From Pestalotiopsis fici W106-1 (Eukaryota > Ascomycota > Sordariomycetes > Amphisphaeriales > Sporocadaceae): 64,000 nucleotides of DNA. The position numbers and the translations under genes were made by a program. The notes below the pieces were generated by a model. The model was not told the origin of the DNA. It was given only the letters and a program-made list of their open reading frames with translations, and ran no database searches. Location: assembly GCF_000516985.1 (NCBI RefSeq), contig NW_006917093.1, positions 4,092,001 through 4,156,000 on the forward strand, given 5' to 3'. The number at the start of each line of letters is the position of its first letter. Position 1 is the stretch's first letter. Below, one piece after another: positions 11,268-21,889 of this stretch.

Positions 11268-13680
11268 TTAGACTCCACCACTGCCAACAGAAGATCCAGA
11301 CCGTGACAGGTTCGCTTTCTCCACTGAACCTTGGAGTTCTTCCTTGATCCAAGCAACATTAAAGTCGGTGTGGCAGCCATCCACATCATCAGGAGGTTCC
11401 AATACACAAACTCTCTCCTTTGGTGTAGCAAGGTCCTTCTTTTCCGCGCGGCGTTGAGTTTTCTTCATCCAAGCCGTGAGAGGGTCGATTATGCGCAATG
11501 ACAATGCGTCTGTCACAAACAATTTGATTTGCCTTGCGTCACTCTTGACCAATTTCAGTAAATGTTCCACTTCTTCATCGCTCTCAGAGTCCTGCAGCTT
11601 CCAAAGCGAATCCACGATGATGAAGAGTCCTGACCCAATTGGAAGCCTGTCAACCAGCTCTTGGAAGGTCCGACGAAGTTGTCGAGTTTTTCGCTCGCCT
11701 TTCTTGAGATGGCGGATGACCCTTTCTAGAAAATCAAGTTCCACATTGTGACCTTGGCTTTGGAGATGATCCAACAACTGCGTAATTAGAGAGATATAAA
11801 GGCCGGCTGCTCCCCTCAGCTTCCGGTCGTCTGGTGCGGCGGCGCGTGTTGCTGAGAAATGATGGAGCACGGGAAATTGGTTGATCTTCTGAATAACGCC
11901 GACAAGTAGTGCAGAACTATAAGAAGAAGATGTATGCTCTTCTCCAGTTTCCGAATTGCTCTGTACTACCAGAAGAGAAGACTCGGCAGCCAGAAGCCAG
12001 GCCATCAATTCTGCAGAGGTGAGAATGTAGCCGACACGGTCGTGCTCTACACGAATATGCTCTGCCGGTTCATGCTCCTTTGCAGTGATCTCTCCTATTG
12101 CCTGTTGCAGATCATTTTCTGCGACCTGTTTTGCATTTCCCGTGACTTTATTCCACGAGTCAACTAAAGCCTTTGCTGTCTCGCTAAAAGGCATCGGCCC
12201 AGACTCTTTGTCATCGACTTCAAACGAGGAGCCAGGAGTGAGCTCCCGTATCAGACGTCGCTGAGCCTGATATCGGTCCACTGTAATGTCATGATTAGAA
12301 TGCAGCGCTGATGCCATGAACAACTGTGGAAGGTCTTACGAGTACCAGTCTTGGAGTCGAACGACGGACTAGACGTCAGGAAACAATAGAAAACCTGATG
12401 TACTTGAGCACCGTGTCTTTGGTGCTCAATTTGGCTTTGTTTTATCTGGTCACGTAGTTCTTCCGTACTCGCCAAGATCTTCTGACTATCGGCGGCTTGG
12501 TCTTCTCTGAATTGCTGCGCAAAGTGTTCTTGCCGACTTGCAAAGTTTGTGAGATCTAGGTGATAGTCAGCGGTCAAAAGAACTTGCTGGATCGATTTAT
12601 AACTCGGGTCACCTACCGTGGGTCAACCGACTTACTCCCTGTTCTGTCTTCTTTGTCTCTGTTTCGACGCGCGCAGCAGTCAATAATGTTCTCCTTGTCA
12701 CAATGTCCACTTGACCTAGGCGCTGAGAATCACAGATCCTTGCTTCAATCTCGAATTCTCTCACGGCTTCCTCGAGAGACTTGATTGCCTCATCAATTGT
12801 GTAGCCGTACCGACCACCGCGAAATGGGGCTTTGAATATCTTTTCTACCGCACCTGGTTATCATGGTAGCCCGCCACTACTCGAGATACACTTACTCGCT
12901 GCGCTTCCTGATAACTCTCTGACGATGAGCTCCAAGAGAACAAACACGGCAACCAAAAGACCATCACCATAGTGTTTCAACTTGGGCGATTGATAGTGTA
13001 CGTCGAGGAGCTCATGCAACCGTCCAAGAGTTGTTGGGATCTTATCGAGGGCCATGTACATATCGGTGCGCAAAGTCTCTAGGCGTTCCAAGGTCTGTGG
13101 GGACATTTCAGTCAGTATTAGGAGAGTCAATCCAACTATATTCGACCACGCAATGGGAGCGTACACCAAGAATGACAGTGAACCCTCCGCATATTACGGA
13201 GCCATAAACATCGTCCGGCACAAAGGTGAGAAGCCTTTTGAACGTAGTCGCATTCCTCCCGGTGGCATGGAAGAACTTTTTAAGTCGTCCCATGCAACTA
13301 TGCACCTGGTCTGCATCGCTATGCTTTTTCTGGACAACCTTTGCAATCTTGAGAACATCTTCCAAGGTGTAGGAGCTTGCATCTTTGATCTCAATTTCAT
13401 ATTTTTTGTCGACTTTTCGGTCAATGAGGTTCTTCTGGAATAGTGCCAGTGTCTCCTTGAATTTTTCTACTCGCTTCTGTGACTCGGCAAAGTAGTCCTG
13501 CTGCAGTACCTCATCACGCGGGACGAATCGATCCAGTTCTGGCACAAATTCTGGTGACAGCTCGGCCAATTCAGCTCCGATAGTCTCATCACTCCGAAGC
13601 TCGAGAAACTCGGCCGCGCTATTTGTCAGGGTGCGGGATCGTGTCAGCCCCATGGGCGGCGGGGCTTCAGTTGTCGCCAT
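11268..13680 (-). CDS. STAND/NLR-like protein with DUF7708-type N-terminus, no visible P-loop
   Basis: Multi-exon protein of roughly 700 residues. Exon 1 begins MATTEAPPPMGL at 13680 (an alternative ATG lies at 13698). It holds the fungal N-terminal region seen before NACHT domains: ASSYTLEDVLK, then VPDDVYGSVICGGFTVILG, joined through a GTACGC intron to TLERLETLRTDMYMALDKIP. Middle exons (about 12870-12600 and 12577-12340) are helical and charged. The last exon (12290-11268) resembles the NTPase core of fungal STAND proteins: ELMAWLLAAESSLLVVQSN, a GLYISLITQLLDHLQ helix, and LFIIVDSLWKLQD like a degenerate Walker B. No GxxxxGK[ST] P-loop is seen and no WD40/TPR/ankyrin repeats follow. Function in non-self recognition is family inference. 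It is divergent from the AAA gene. Confidence 0.75.
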
Positions 13681-14451
13681 AGACGCGCCCAGGAACAATC
13701 TCTCAATTTCTCATTGAACAAAGCTTGAAGATGTATGATTGAGCATGAGTTTTGAAGGTATAACTCTTAGAGGGGAGTAAGGTTACTTAGAAACTGGGGG
13801 GTGGGGGAATTTGCCTGCACAGCCTCATCATGTCTTCCCCTACAAAGTGTTGCACCAAAAGTATCGTTAGCTCTCAAGCCTCGACGATAGAAAGAAAGTG
13901 GGATCGGTGCTATGCAACATCACAGAGTAGTAGAATTGCGGCAAAATCTCCCATACATAGTACAGAAGAGTACGCTAGTTTCAGTACCGGGACCTACGCA
14001 CACTACTAGGTACCCATTCCCTTATCTCACTTTACCCAGATTGTCGTGTGTACAGAGTACTATGTATCGAATCGCAGAAGGTGTGCTTCAAGTCCCTCAG
14101 ATTTAACTGGTTGTGTAGTTGCAGCGTAGCATTGAGCCATGATCCTTCCGGCTGGACGCGAGATGTAATCAAAGCTATTGGATGCTTGAGCAAGGATTAT
14201 TGGGCGCGACTTGTTTCTAAACTTGGCGATGGCGCGGGGATGTTCTGCAGCTGAACTTTCAGCCCCCAAAAGTGTGGTTTGCTTATTTTGGTCGCTCGTC
14301 TGTCACGCGGTCCCAAGGACTCATCGCTCCTCGGTGATCAATAATTCTTTATCAGTGAGTTTTGCGTTTTTGACGCATGCTTTACTGTACAACTCTGGAG
14401 AGATAGTTTGATCAACACCAGGTAGCCCAAGGCCGTTTTCATTCAACAGAG
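13681..14451. other. Divergent promoter between STAND-like and AAA ATPase genes
   Basis: About 770 bp shared upstream space. It contains a G-rich run near 13795-13810 and an ACTAGGTACC word near 14006. Only short reading frames are present. Confidence 0.55.
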
Positions 14452-17400
14452 ATGACTGGCCAAGCAGCGATGACTGGGCCTGGCGATTTCATTCAGTTGA
14501 ATAATTTAAAGATGGATAAGAAGAAGAAGAAGAAGACCAAGTTGAGAAAGAAGGGCAGCGATAGGGACAGCGACAGCAGTTCCACAAGCTCGGGGTCAAG
14601 CGTGGGTCCTCCCATCGATGGCCTGCCATATTCAGAAAACGTAAAGGACTGGCACGACAGACATAATGCAGAGAAACATGAAAAGCGAAAAAGAACCAGA
14701 GGCAGCAGGGCTGAACGCAGACGCCGATCGCAACGTTCCCGTAGCACTTCGACGGCCACTAGTCTCACTCTTTCTGGGTCAGAAGTCGAAGCGTTGGAGA
14801 GATTGGAGGAGAACAAGACAACATCGACAGCGCTGAAGAAATTGTGGAAGAATATGAAGTATCTGCAAGAAAAGATACAGAAACTTGAGGACGCCCTTAC
14901 GGATAGCGAAAGCGACGTCTCGGAGCGACAATCACGGAGAAGAAAGAAGAATGCCAAACAAGAACCCGAACTGCCCAGAGAGAAGGAAGTAGGAAACGAG
15001 AGCAAAGAAGAGAAGGTCAAGAGTGGGGAAGAAGCTACCACCAGTGTTTCTGCCAAGGACAATCTAGATCCTGAGAGCAGCAAGGACGATGCAGAAACCC
15101 AAGCTTCGGCCGAGCGCCAAAAGGAAGGAGTCGACGAACTTGATGACGCTAAAGCCAGCAAAGAAAGCGACAAGCCCCATGGATCCGTCACATCCGAAGG
15201 AAAAGAGGGGAAAGAGAAATCATCTTCTGGTGTTGAGGATGATGAGAAGGCAAGTGATGGTGACGATGAGGACTCGAGCGATGAGGACGAGCACGACAGC
15301 GCCGAAAGCAGCGAGGAAGATTCCCATTCAACGGCATTCGAACTCAAATCTCAATTCTTCTACCAGAAGGATGTTGATGAACTCAATCGATTTTATGACG
15401 ACAAGATCGAACCTTTCATCCGAGTACGCTGGGACGATATCAACGATGGCGCGGCTCCTGAAAACAGTGAATCGGCTGGCCAGAAAGGCAAAGTTGTCGC
15501 TGGTGAGATTGATATACTCCAGATCTGCATCGAGTCACCCGTTTTCAAGAGCCTCAGTAAGCAACTTCCGATGTCATTTCTCCCTTCCCTGGGTTGTCTC
15601 GAGCGAGCATTGCCCAAATCGGTGCTTCGAGAGAGTAAACTCAGACAAAATGCCCAAAAGAGCTGCTTCAAACTCAATGGTCTACCCCACCAGACAGTTG
15701 CTAACACATTTTGTTGTAGTCATCCATACTGGTGGTCTCACCATGGCTTCACCTAGCGGGCCTCCACAGCCTCCCGAGCCTCCCGGGCCGGGATTGATAG
15801 ATGTGAAAGACCTACGGCGGACGAGGCGTCATAGGCCAAGGGCGGACGACACTTTATCCTTCTACAGGCCATTTCGATGGTTGATACAGAACAGAGAGCT
15901 CTTGGAGGAGAAAATGAAGAAGTACAAGGATGATGGGTAAGTATTCTGCATGCCTAGGTACCTAGTAGGGTATTATACGAAACAAGACATCCCCTAAAAA
16001 CAAATTGCTAACATATATGCTCAGACTCAAGACCACAACGTCAAAAGAGTCCTTAAAAGCCTCCCAAAAGGCCGAACATAGCACATCAGAGCGCGAATTC
16101 AACGGCGACGGTGGTGGATTGGAGATGAATCTCGGTGCCCAGATCAAATTTCTGCTGGACTTCATGGATGAGCACCTGGCAGAGCCCCTTCAGAAGTATA
16201 GGAATGCTCGGGCTGGAGATCTCAAAACCATTGGTTTCGAGGATTTGTGGATGCTCTACAAGCCGGGTGACATTATCTACTGCCAACAAAGAACGGCTCT
16301 ACCGACTGCGACTGTACCACCGGCACCGTCAGACGTGTCGCGAAACGGTACGAGAAAACCCCCGGGTGTACCTGCGCCAGTCATTTACAGGCAGGGCTTT
16401 GGACGGGACACTCCACAAGCTTACAAGATCATCTCGGTCGTTGGCGGCAGACGATATGCGAGCCCAATTGGCCCCAGAGGAAGAATGGCGAATACGCATG
16501 TGCCATTAAAGCTGATATGCTACTTTCTTGATATTGGGGGATACCGCTTCGATGTCGTGACAGACACGTTTACATTCCGGCCGTTTGATACCGAAATGGT
16601 CATCACTGATCTGGATGCGTATCCTCTGGCTTACGCGTCGTCTGGCGATATTCATGGCGAAGAAGGAATGCGCAAGTTCCTTGCCGCTCGAGGAAAGTCC
16701 TTTGTCGAGGTATGCGAGGCCAGTCATAAACTGTATGCTGGGGCGGCGTGGATTGACAGTCATAACAACAAAGAAGAAGTATGTCTAACCCCTTTCTTCA
16801 ATGAGCGAAAATTATGAGATGCTTACAGTAGAATAGATCGACACACCCGTGATTGTCGATTTTGCATTGGCGTATCAAAATATTCCAAGCTGGCGTCCCC
16901 CATTTTGCGTGCCGTATCTCGACTTTTATAACAGTACAGCAAAAAGTGCTCGAGCCGAGTCGCTCGAAATGACAATGTCGTCACGAACAAATCGAACAGT
17001 AGATTGGGTATGTGTCGATAAATCCAAAATTACTACCATAAACTAGAAGACATACTTAACGGACTTGCTCCCGCAGTACTATCATCATCAGAGCCTCCTT
17101 ATCAGCAGAGCACGAGCTGCCATCACTGAGACGGTTCAAGGATACCCGATTGTCGGCACAGTGGCCTCAGATCCTGCGATTCCAGAACTCATCACAGCCA
17201 TGGAAGCCAACGAAGATATTCTGCTGTTGCCTGGGTTGGCCTATGCATTTGCCTTGAGAGATCGAAAATGGGGTAATTTTCACGATTCCATGTATAGTCT
17301 TGTTGCTGATCTAGCTTCAAGTTGCTCTCGATTTGACTTTGCTGCAAGACACCCAGTACGAAGACGGCTGGAAAGATTTGATTCTTCCCGCAGGCCACAA

Positions 17401-18844
17401 GGAAATGGTCAGAGCTGTGGTTGAAAATCATGCAGCAGGATCACGTGCGACTGGTGGCATGAAGAAGAATTCCGCAGAGGTGGACATTGTCCGCGGTAAA
17501 GGTATGCTTCTTCCAGCCAAAATTGCCATAGACCAGACACTGATATCGCCAAAATCAGGCAAAGGATGTATCATTCTGCTTCACGGCGAGCCAGGAGTGG
17601 GCAAAACATCAACTGCAGGTAATACAAAGCCAACCCGGACTCCTGAGGTGGCTAATTCTGATAACTGCTCCAGAGTGTGTTGCGGCTTTCACTAAAAGAC
17701 CGCTGTTTCCCATCACCTGTGGTGATATTGGATACGAACCTGACGAGGTAGAGCGAAACCTTCAGAAGCATTTCACACTGGCACACAAATGGGGCTGTGT
17801 TATGTTGCTGGATGAAGCTGATGTGTTTCTCGCGAAGAGAAGCGTGAGTCTTGTACAAAGGACTCATCTAGTCAAGTTTAGCTAACTATAGAAACAGCGA
17901 GATGACATCAAGAGGAATGGACTGGTTTCGGGTAAGACAAGTTTTTTCTCTTTTTTCTCTTTTTTCTCTTTTTTCTTCCTTTTTTTTTTTTTTATTTATT
18001 TCCTTTTATCTATTTCTGACAAATATTCTGCAGTATTCCTAAGAATCCTAGAATATTATGCTGGTATTCTGTTCCTAACGACCAACCGAGTCGGATCTTT
18101 TGATGATGCATTCCGGTCGCGCTTGCATTTGACTCTATACTACCCAAAGCTTGACCGCAAGCAGACTCAACAGATCTTCGAGATGAACATTCGCCGAGTT
18201 CGAGAACTGAACTCCAAGAGGGAGCTGGCAGGTCAGCGAAGTATACAGGTCCAGGACGAAAAGATACTCAAGTTTGCCAGGAAACATTTTGAAACTCGTA
18301 AGTAGCAAAGACTACATTAAAGGTCTAATCACCAACGAATATTTTAGTGTCATGGAATGGCCGGCAGATTCGCAACGCTTTCCAAACAGCTATTGCCCTA
18401 GCCGAGTTCGATGTCCGCGACGACGGTGAGGGCGAAGGCGAGCGTCAGGCCGTTATGGGCAAGAAGCAGTTCAAGACCATTGCCCACGCGTCGATTCAAT
18501 TTGATTCCTATCTCTGGCATACCCACGGCGGCGCGGATCAAGCGGCCAAGGCACGCCGCGAACAAGTCCGTTGGGATTACGAGGTCGAGGGCCGCCCAGA
18601 CAGAAAGCCTGATCTCATTGACTCGAGCTCTGACCTCTCCTCGGATTCAAGCTCCAGCTCGTCCGACAGTAGCTCCGAGTCCTCGGAATCGTCGGCAGAT
18701 GGAGCTGATTCCACCGACAGCGGCGAAGAAAGGCGCCGTAAGAGGAAGAAGAAAAAGGGTAAAGGCAAAGACAAGGACAAGAAGTCAAAGAAGTCGGAAA
18801 ATAGAAGCAAAAAGTCCAGATCGAAAAAGGACAAGCATAATTAA
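14452..18844 (+). CDS. DUF7025-type AAA+ ATPase with long charged tails
   Basis: Large AAA+ ATPase, roughly 1,200 residues in about ten exons. Residues 1-330 are low complexity: a Lys run (MDKKKKKKTKLRKKG), a coiled-coil-like stretch (LKKLWKNMKYLQEKIQKLED), then Glu/Asp/Ser-rich sequence (SSDEDEHDSAESSEEDS). The central part (16024-17270) matches the DUF7025 region found in fungal AAA proteins (DLWMLYKPGDIIYC; YFLDIGGYRFDVVT). The AAA core has Walker A GEPGVGKTS near 17590, Walker B VMLLDEADVF near 17800, sensor-type FLTTNRVGSFDDAFRSR, and the arginine-rich lid WNGRQIRNAFQTAIALAE. The C-terminus is Ser-rich, then Lys-rich and nuclear-signal-like (18640-18841). An intron at 17931-18033 contains repeated TTTTTTCTC. 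Family role is unknown; remodelling of a protein complex is inference. Confidence 0.88.
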
Positions 18845-19643
18845 AGGGCGTATATATTATTATAACCATAAAGCTATAATAATATAAATATAAATATTAT
18901 AAAAAAAAAAGAAAATCTTTCTTAATTTTTTTTATTTTCTTTTATTTTCTTTTTATTTTTTTTATTTTTTTGATATATATTTAAACACCTTTGTGTTAAA
19001 TTGCTTTTATAGGCAATATTATATAAGCGTTAAAGGTTGTCTTACTAAGTCCCAACCACTCTGCTTTATATACTTATTATATTACTAGACTGATGTTGGA
19101 CCTACCAGCTTAAACATTAATCGTTAAGCTCTGTCCAGGACTGACTTCCGAAGCTGGAAGTCCCGCAACACGAATCTGGAGAATATAACGTATTTTACAC
19201 ACATAGAGGATATCATTGGGACATCAGTCAATTCTCTCCTCTGCTGTCAAGTCCTGGCTTCTCCCGATATGTACAGGTCCTGATTCCTTCATGACTCTAG
19301 AAGTAAATGCCGGCGTGATAGCCTACGCCCCAGCGACCAAATTCCATAAGCCAGACTCCTGAGTAGACCTGATGCTCCTCTCCGTCACTTGGATCAGACA
19401 AGGAAAAATGATTGCCCAGGTCCCTGTATCGTGACCTCTTCAATGGTATCTATCGGCCAACTGAAAACCAGACACCCCAGGATTGTTCGCGCTTGCTTCC
19501 AATCTCCGTGTTTATTTGTGGTTGCGAATTGCCCACGACATCCGGTTCGCGGCTTGCAGTTTGAGCATCGCTCCCAAGTCGATGCCTAACAGGAGGGTCA
19601 GAGAGAAATGACTCCTCAAACCATTCTATTCCAACATGATCAT
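18845..19643. other. AT-rich intergenic region, shared 3' flanks
   Basis: 18860-19090 is very AT-rich, with T-runs at 18920-18970 and no coding frames. It may be a mutated repeat. 19100-19643 is of normal composition and is the likely 3' UTR of the minus-strand Sch9 gene. Confidence 0.45.
18900..18975. repeat. T-rich low-complexity tract
   Basis: An A-run is followed by TTTTATTTTC-type repeats over about 75 bp. It is simple-sequence DNA just downstream of the AAA ATPase stop codon. Confidence 0.8.
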
Positions 19644-21889
19644 CTATCGTCGACGGTCTTGCACGCTTCCCACGAAACTGGGGTCCCTCACACTGCCGCC
19701 TGCCTCACCAAGAGCGAAAGGTCGGTTGTAACTGAAGCCAACGAATTGCTCCTGATCAGTCTGGGACAGTGGCTGACCCTCGACATAGGAGTCTTGCGGC
19801 ACTTCTCTAGTGAATTCCTTGTCAAAGTTCTTGGTGTCAAGTGCATCGGCCTAAATATCGGTCAGAACATTGTGAACAAACAGGGTATATAATTTTACTT
19901 ACCACACTTGGCTTGAAAGTAGGCTCATACTTTCGCTGAAGTAGCTTTCTCCAATCGATGGCGTGGAAGAAGGGGTGAGCCTTGATCTCGGCACTGCCTC
20001 CAGCACCCAATCTCTCTGCCGGATCTCGGTTGAGGAGCTTTGTAAGTAGATCCTTGGCAGCAGGAGGCACAACCTCGGGACCGGGGAAGTGCAGAGGCTC
20101 GCCAAGGATCTTGCGGTACATCTCGTTGGTGTTCTCGTCGTAGAATGGCGGAAGTCCTGTCAACATTTCGTACAAAAGGACGCCGAGAGTCCACCAATCC
20201 ACGGTCTTGTTGTAGCCCTGACCCATGAGAAGCTCAGGTGCCAGATACTCTGGGGTACCGCAGAAGGTGTTGGTGCGGTCCTCATCCTTCATGTCCAACT
20301 TGCACAAACCAAAGTCGCAAAGAGCGATGTGGCCTTGGTAGTCAAGGAGAATGTTCTCAGGCTTCAAATCTCTGTAGATGACGTTGAAGCCGTGGAGACA
20401 CTCCAGTGCGCAGAGAAGCTCGGCCGTATAGAATCGGGCGCGGTTGACATCGAAGCGCTGCTCCATCTGGAGGTGGTGGAATAGCTCGCCACCGTTGACG
20501 AATGCCAACACAAAGTACAGCTTTTCTGGAGACTGGAAAGTGAACTTGAGGGGCACGATGAAGGGGTTGTTAATCTGTGCGAGCACAGATCTCTCTGCAA
20601 GTGTATGCGCAACCTCAGACCGCGAGATGATGTGCGCTTTTCTGATGGTTTTGAGGGCGTAAATTCGGTTTGTGTCCTTCTTGCGCACCTGCATGACTTT
20701 GCCAAAGCTGCCCTTGCCAACAACCTTGAGCAGCTCAAAATCCTCAATGGTCAGCTTGCCAGCAACGTTCTCAACGTATTCAACGCCGATCTTGAGTTTA
20801 CCAGTACCATACTGGACATCTGCCCACTGGACTCCACTGTGGCCTGCCTGCCGTTCCTTCTCTGCGAATTCTGCCGCGGCCTTTTCACGATCCTTCTTGC
20901 TTGCCTTTGGGTCTTCAACAAATGGGCGCTTCGATTCCATCCGCGGGTTAATCCTCACAACGCCAAGGAAAATGTCTTGGCTGCGGCCAGTTCCAGGTGC
21001 TGCGTTAGGGTTGCGCATATACAAATGCACGGCGAGCTCAGTCACTCTGGAAACATCGAACTTGAATTGAGTGTTGTCGCCAGCCCAGAGCGGGTTCTCC
21101 GGGTTGCCTGATACCGAGTTGACAAAGACCTGAACCTTGTCGAAATCCAGCAGGGCATACGGCAGATATTTGCTAGAGAATCTGCCGTGGTTGGTAGGGA
21201 TTCCTTGAAAGCCGCCTCCCGAGGTCTGAGGTCGGCCATTTACAAAGGAGGACGGGGCACCCCTCGATCCTGGCCGCACGGAGCCGCTCAGCGCGCTGCC
21301 AGTTGACACGGAGCCCTGATGACCTGATGAGGCAAAAGCTTGTCGGTGCTGCTCGGGCAAGGAGAATCCTTGACCTTCGTGGAGTGTGACAACGAGGATA
21401 CCGGGCTTCGGTGGCGTCAGAACAGGTTGTTGTACCATGGCCTCTGAGGCAGCTAGAGGAGAATTATGTTTAGCAATTCGCTTCTTTGAATTCACGACTA
21501 TGCGCATGTCGTGATATACGAACCAACATACCGATGGCATTGTCCGGAGGGGCAGGAGTCGAGGAGCTGGTTGGGGGCGCTCCTAGCTTTTCATCCTTGT
21601 CTGTGATGGTAGATGTTGAGCCGGATCTAGAGAAGATGGAGGGAGGACCCAAATGGGTTTCCTTCAGCTCTGTAATAGAACGTCAGTATTTGTCTCCTTC
21701 CTTCTCAATCTGTAGTCTGCGCGATGCCTATCCGTGGTCACACGAGGCCGAAAAACATTGGTAATCAATCACAGGCCAAGCCGCTCAGAACGGCGGACCG
21801 GAGTTGGCAATGGATAGCGCGAGGCAAGGAGGACCATGATTCTGGTCAAGTAGCAGACTGAACTTACTCTTGGTAAGTTTCCACGACAT
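19644..21889 (-). CDS. sch9: AGC protein kinase Sch9 (TOR/nutrient signalling)
   Basis: Serine/threonine kinase of about 650 residues, matching fungal Sch9 throughout. It starts MSWKLTK (ATG 21889), spliced to KLKETHLGPPSIFSRSGSTS, then MVQQPVLTPPKPGILVVTLHEG, the C2-like region. The kinase core has GKGSFGKV, ALK (Lys), YRDLKPEN, CDFGLCK and activation loop TFCGTPEYLAPE. The last exon (about 19862-19644) carries the AGC tail with hydrophobic motif FVGFSYN, the site phosphorylated through TORC1 in yeast Sch9, and ends VQDRRR. Three introns: about 21678-21870, 21450-21530 and 19863-19905. It acts in the cytosol and at the vacuole surface, controlling growth, ribosome production, stress tolerance and lifespan in studied fungi. 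The upstream region is unusually long, which suggests extended regulation. Confidence 0.95.

Noticed and set aside
14493..15347. 284-codon Ser/Leu-rich minus frame
   Set aside because: A mirror of the acidic Ser-rich and Lys-rich coding region of the AAA ATPase. Low-complexity sense codons create open antisense frames.
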